Below are positions 52,870-53,948 of a DNA stretch of 53,948 nucleotides, piece by piece; positions within the stretch are counted from its first letter, which is position 1; the number at the start of each line of letters is the position of its first letter. Made by a program: the position numbers and the translations under genes. Under the pieces are notes generated by a model. It had not been told where the DNA came from, ran no database searches, and saw nothing but the letters and a program-made list of their open reading frames with translations. The stretch comes from Candidatus Sulfopaludibacter sp. SbA3 (GTDB taxonomy: Bacteria; Acidobacteriota; Terriglobia; Bryobacterales; Bryobacteraceae): contig CAMDCN010000027.1 of NCBI GenBank assembly GCA_945890485.1, positions 1 to 53,948 of the forward strand, written 5' to 3'.

Positions 52870-53586
52870 TCGTTGGATGCCACCGCCATCACCATGCATT
52901 CCGATCTCCGGACTGCGGCGTACCGGGCTGACGCCACGTAGCCATCCCTCCGAGACCAACTCGGTCCCGCACAATACTTTTGTTCAGATTGCCCTTCGCG
53001 ACCGCAGTCATCCAACGCCATAGTGGAGCTTAGGGAGAACTTCACTGTCTCCCTATTGCAAAACGGCTCGAAGCGAGCAACCGCCGCCAACGCCGAAATC
53101 TCGGGCGTCTAAAGTTAGACCAAAACGGAGTCAGCAACCGCTGCTCCTTCTATCGCATCGCGCGATCCGGAAGTTGTGCCGATCGGTCTCGACAGGCATG
53201 GCCCGTTCTCGCGATCGGGTGGGCCATGCCCGATTCATGTGCTCAGGTCTTCAACGGTTTATCGACGCTACGAAACACCCGCCCCCGCCCGCCCACTCGG
53301 GGCATCGAGCCCCTCGCGGACGAACAACCAACCTGCCTTCAACGACTTGCCTTCTGCTTTTTCCAAACCCACCGACCCCGCCAAACCCAGTCACGGACCA
53401 TGAAAATAAAGCTAATCCCCTATCCCATCAATCACTTCCAGCCAATCCCCCCCCACCCCGCCGATCCGTTTTCGCCTCCTCGTCTGCTACGTTCAAATCA
53501 AAGTGAGTTTGGCGCTCTCCCGAACGCCCCGTCTTCCCGGCGGGGCGTTCGTCTTTTTGCGCCCTCATTTTGCCAAGGAGATCGTC
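52870..53586. other. Gene-poor stretch with a REP-like palindrome and a leader terminator
   Basis: No supported gene lies here. GGGGCATCGAGCCCC at 53299-53313 is a shorter relative of the ATCGA-loop palindromes at 19.5-20.1 kb. At 53521-53531 and 53541-53551 there is a perfect 11-bp inverted repeat (CGAACGCCCCG/CGGGGCGTTCG, 9-base loop) followed by TCTTTTT to 53558. AAGGAG at 53575-53580 and the ATG of the next gene at 53587 follow. The layout matches that upstream of the gene at 16573. Confidence 0.75.
53521..53558 (+). terminator. Terminator-like hairpin just before a GPxTPxGK gene
   Basis: This is an 11-bp perfect stem with a 9-base loop and a T-run. It ends 28 bases before the ATG at 53587. 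As no gene ends nearby on the plus strand, it is either an attenuator or a shield against read-through, not an ordinary gene-end terminator. Confidence 0.75.
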
Positions 53587-53948
53587 ATGCCCAACCAGTT
53601 AACTCCCGAAGAGAAAAAGGCCAAACGCGCCGCCACCAATCGTGCCAACGCCCAGAAAAGCACCGGTCCGCGCACCCCCGAAGGCAAAGCCCGCGCCCGT
53701 CACAACTCCATCAAACACGGCCGCCGCGCTCAACTCACCGACTACTCCGGAGCCGTCAATACCGTTCTCCTCCCCGGCGAACCCATGGCCGAATACGTTC
53801 GCTCCGTCGAAGCCCTCGCCGCCAAACTCGCCCCCCGCGACGAAGTCGAACTTGAAATCGTCCATCGCGTCGCCGCCGGCCAATGGGAGATCCGCCGCCT
53901 CCGCTGCATCCGCCTTGTCCTGCTCGAAGATCAGTTCCAAACCGTCGA
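53587..53948 (+). CDS. GPxTPxGK-signature protein, 5' part
   Basis: ATG 53587 follows AAGGAG at 53575-53580, and the frame stays open to the window end (about 120 residues). The N-terminus reads MPNQLTPEEKKAKRAATNRA, then NAQKSTGPRTPEGKARARHN, the family signature. LLPGEPMAEYVRSVEALAAK and a helical VELEIVHRVAAGQWEIRRLR follow. It is a paralogue of the gene at 16573. Whether a terminase-like gene follows cannot be seen here. Confidence 0.85.
   Translation, partial: MPNQLTPEEKKAKRAATNRANAQKSTGPRTPEGKARARHNSIKHGRRAQLTDYSGAVNTVLLPGEPMAEYVRSVEALAAKLAPRDEVELEIVHRVAAGQWEIRRLRCIRLVLLEDQFQTV

Noticed and set aside
1-53948. tRNA, rRNA or riboswitch genes
   Set aside because: No cloverleaf, rRNA-like or known riboswitch sequence was recognised by eye. 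A covariance-model scan would be decisive.

Overview
The window looks like a high-GC chromosome of an acidobacterium, most likely a Solibacter/Bryobacter relative. The grounds are a secreted protein with the TIGR03437 C-terminal domain and BACON-like repeats, an ECF-type sigma factor and a Pkn-type Ser/Thr kinase with a helical-repeat tail, a cbb3 oxidase operon, and a family of multicopy proteins with a GPxTPxGK signature. This taxonomic call is inference; no rRNA or tRNA gene was recognised.

Region 1 (about 1-19.4 kb) is a defence and toxin-antitoxin island. A complete type I restriction-modification operon (hsdM-hsdS-hsdR) is followed 6 bp later by an AlbA_2/Schlafen-type gene. Next come an antitoxin-like/nucleotidyltransferase pair, an XRE/DUF6932 pair, an orphan DUF433, a DUF433/DUF5615 pair with a frameshifted toxin, an Rpn-type PD-(D/E)XK nuclease locus with partial copies, a RelBE-like pair, an orphan XRE antitoxin, and a two-gene operon joining a ParA-type ATPase to an AlbA_2 + HATPase_c_4 protein. 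A cassette of a GPxTPxGK protein and a solitary terminase-large-subunit-like protein follows, then a UPF0175 antitoxin whose DUF3368 toxin is broken. Several toxins are broken or missing while their antitoxins are intact. Between the genes lie recognisable fragments of XRE, Rpn and antitoxin genes.

Region 2 (19.4-25.5 kb) has REP-like palindromes with a 329-bp-offset tandem duplication, then a leftward cbb3 oxidase operon: ccoS-like, ccoN, ccoO, a monoheme cytochrome c, a 30-residue Cys-rich microprotein, a CcoI/FixI-type P1B-ATPase and a Met-rich membrane protein. Most junctions overlap by 1-4 bp, which suggests translational coupling.

Region 3 (25.5-47 kb) is housekeeping: a zinc alcohol dehydrogenase, LD-carboxypeptidase, a PEMT/ICMT methyltransferase, glgB, an adenosine-deaminase-family enzyme, a sialidase-like protein, a Nudix hydrolase, cysE, a membrane protein, an isolated nuoA, the TIGR03437 protein, an AlaX editing protein, an RHH/PIN toxin-antitoxin pair, the ligase-associated PdeM/Lhr-type pair, a 1183-residue secreted repeat protein and an M3 oligopeptidase. 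Gene packing is very tight: convergent genes overlap by 18-25 bp, and two head-to-head pairs have start codons only 6 and 9 bp apart.

Region 4 (47-53.9 kb) has an ECF-type sigma factor, a secreted CVNH-domain protein, another secreted protein, a Ser/Thr kinase, the C-terminal remnant of a beta-lactamase-family hydrolase, and the start of a second GPxTPxGK gene. Like the first copy, it is preceded by a terminator-like hairpin about 30 nt before its start codon.
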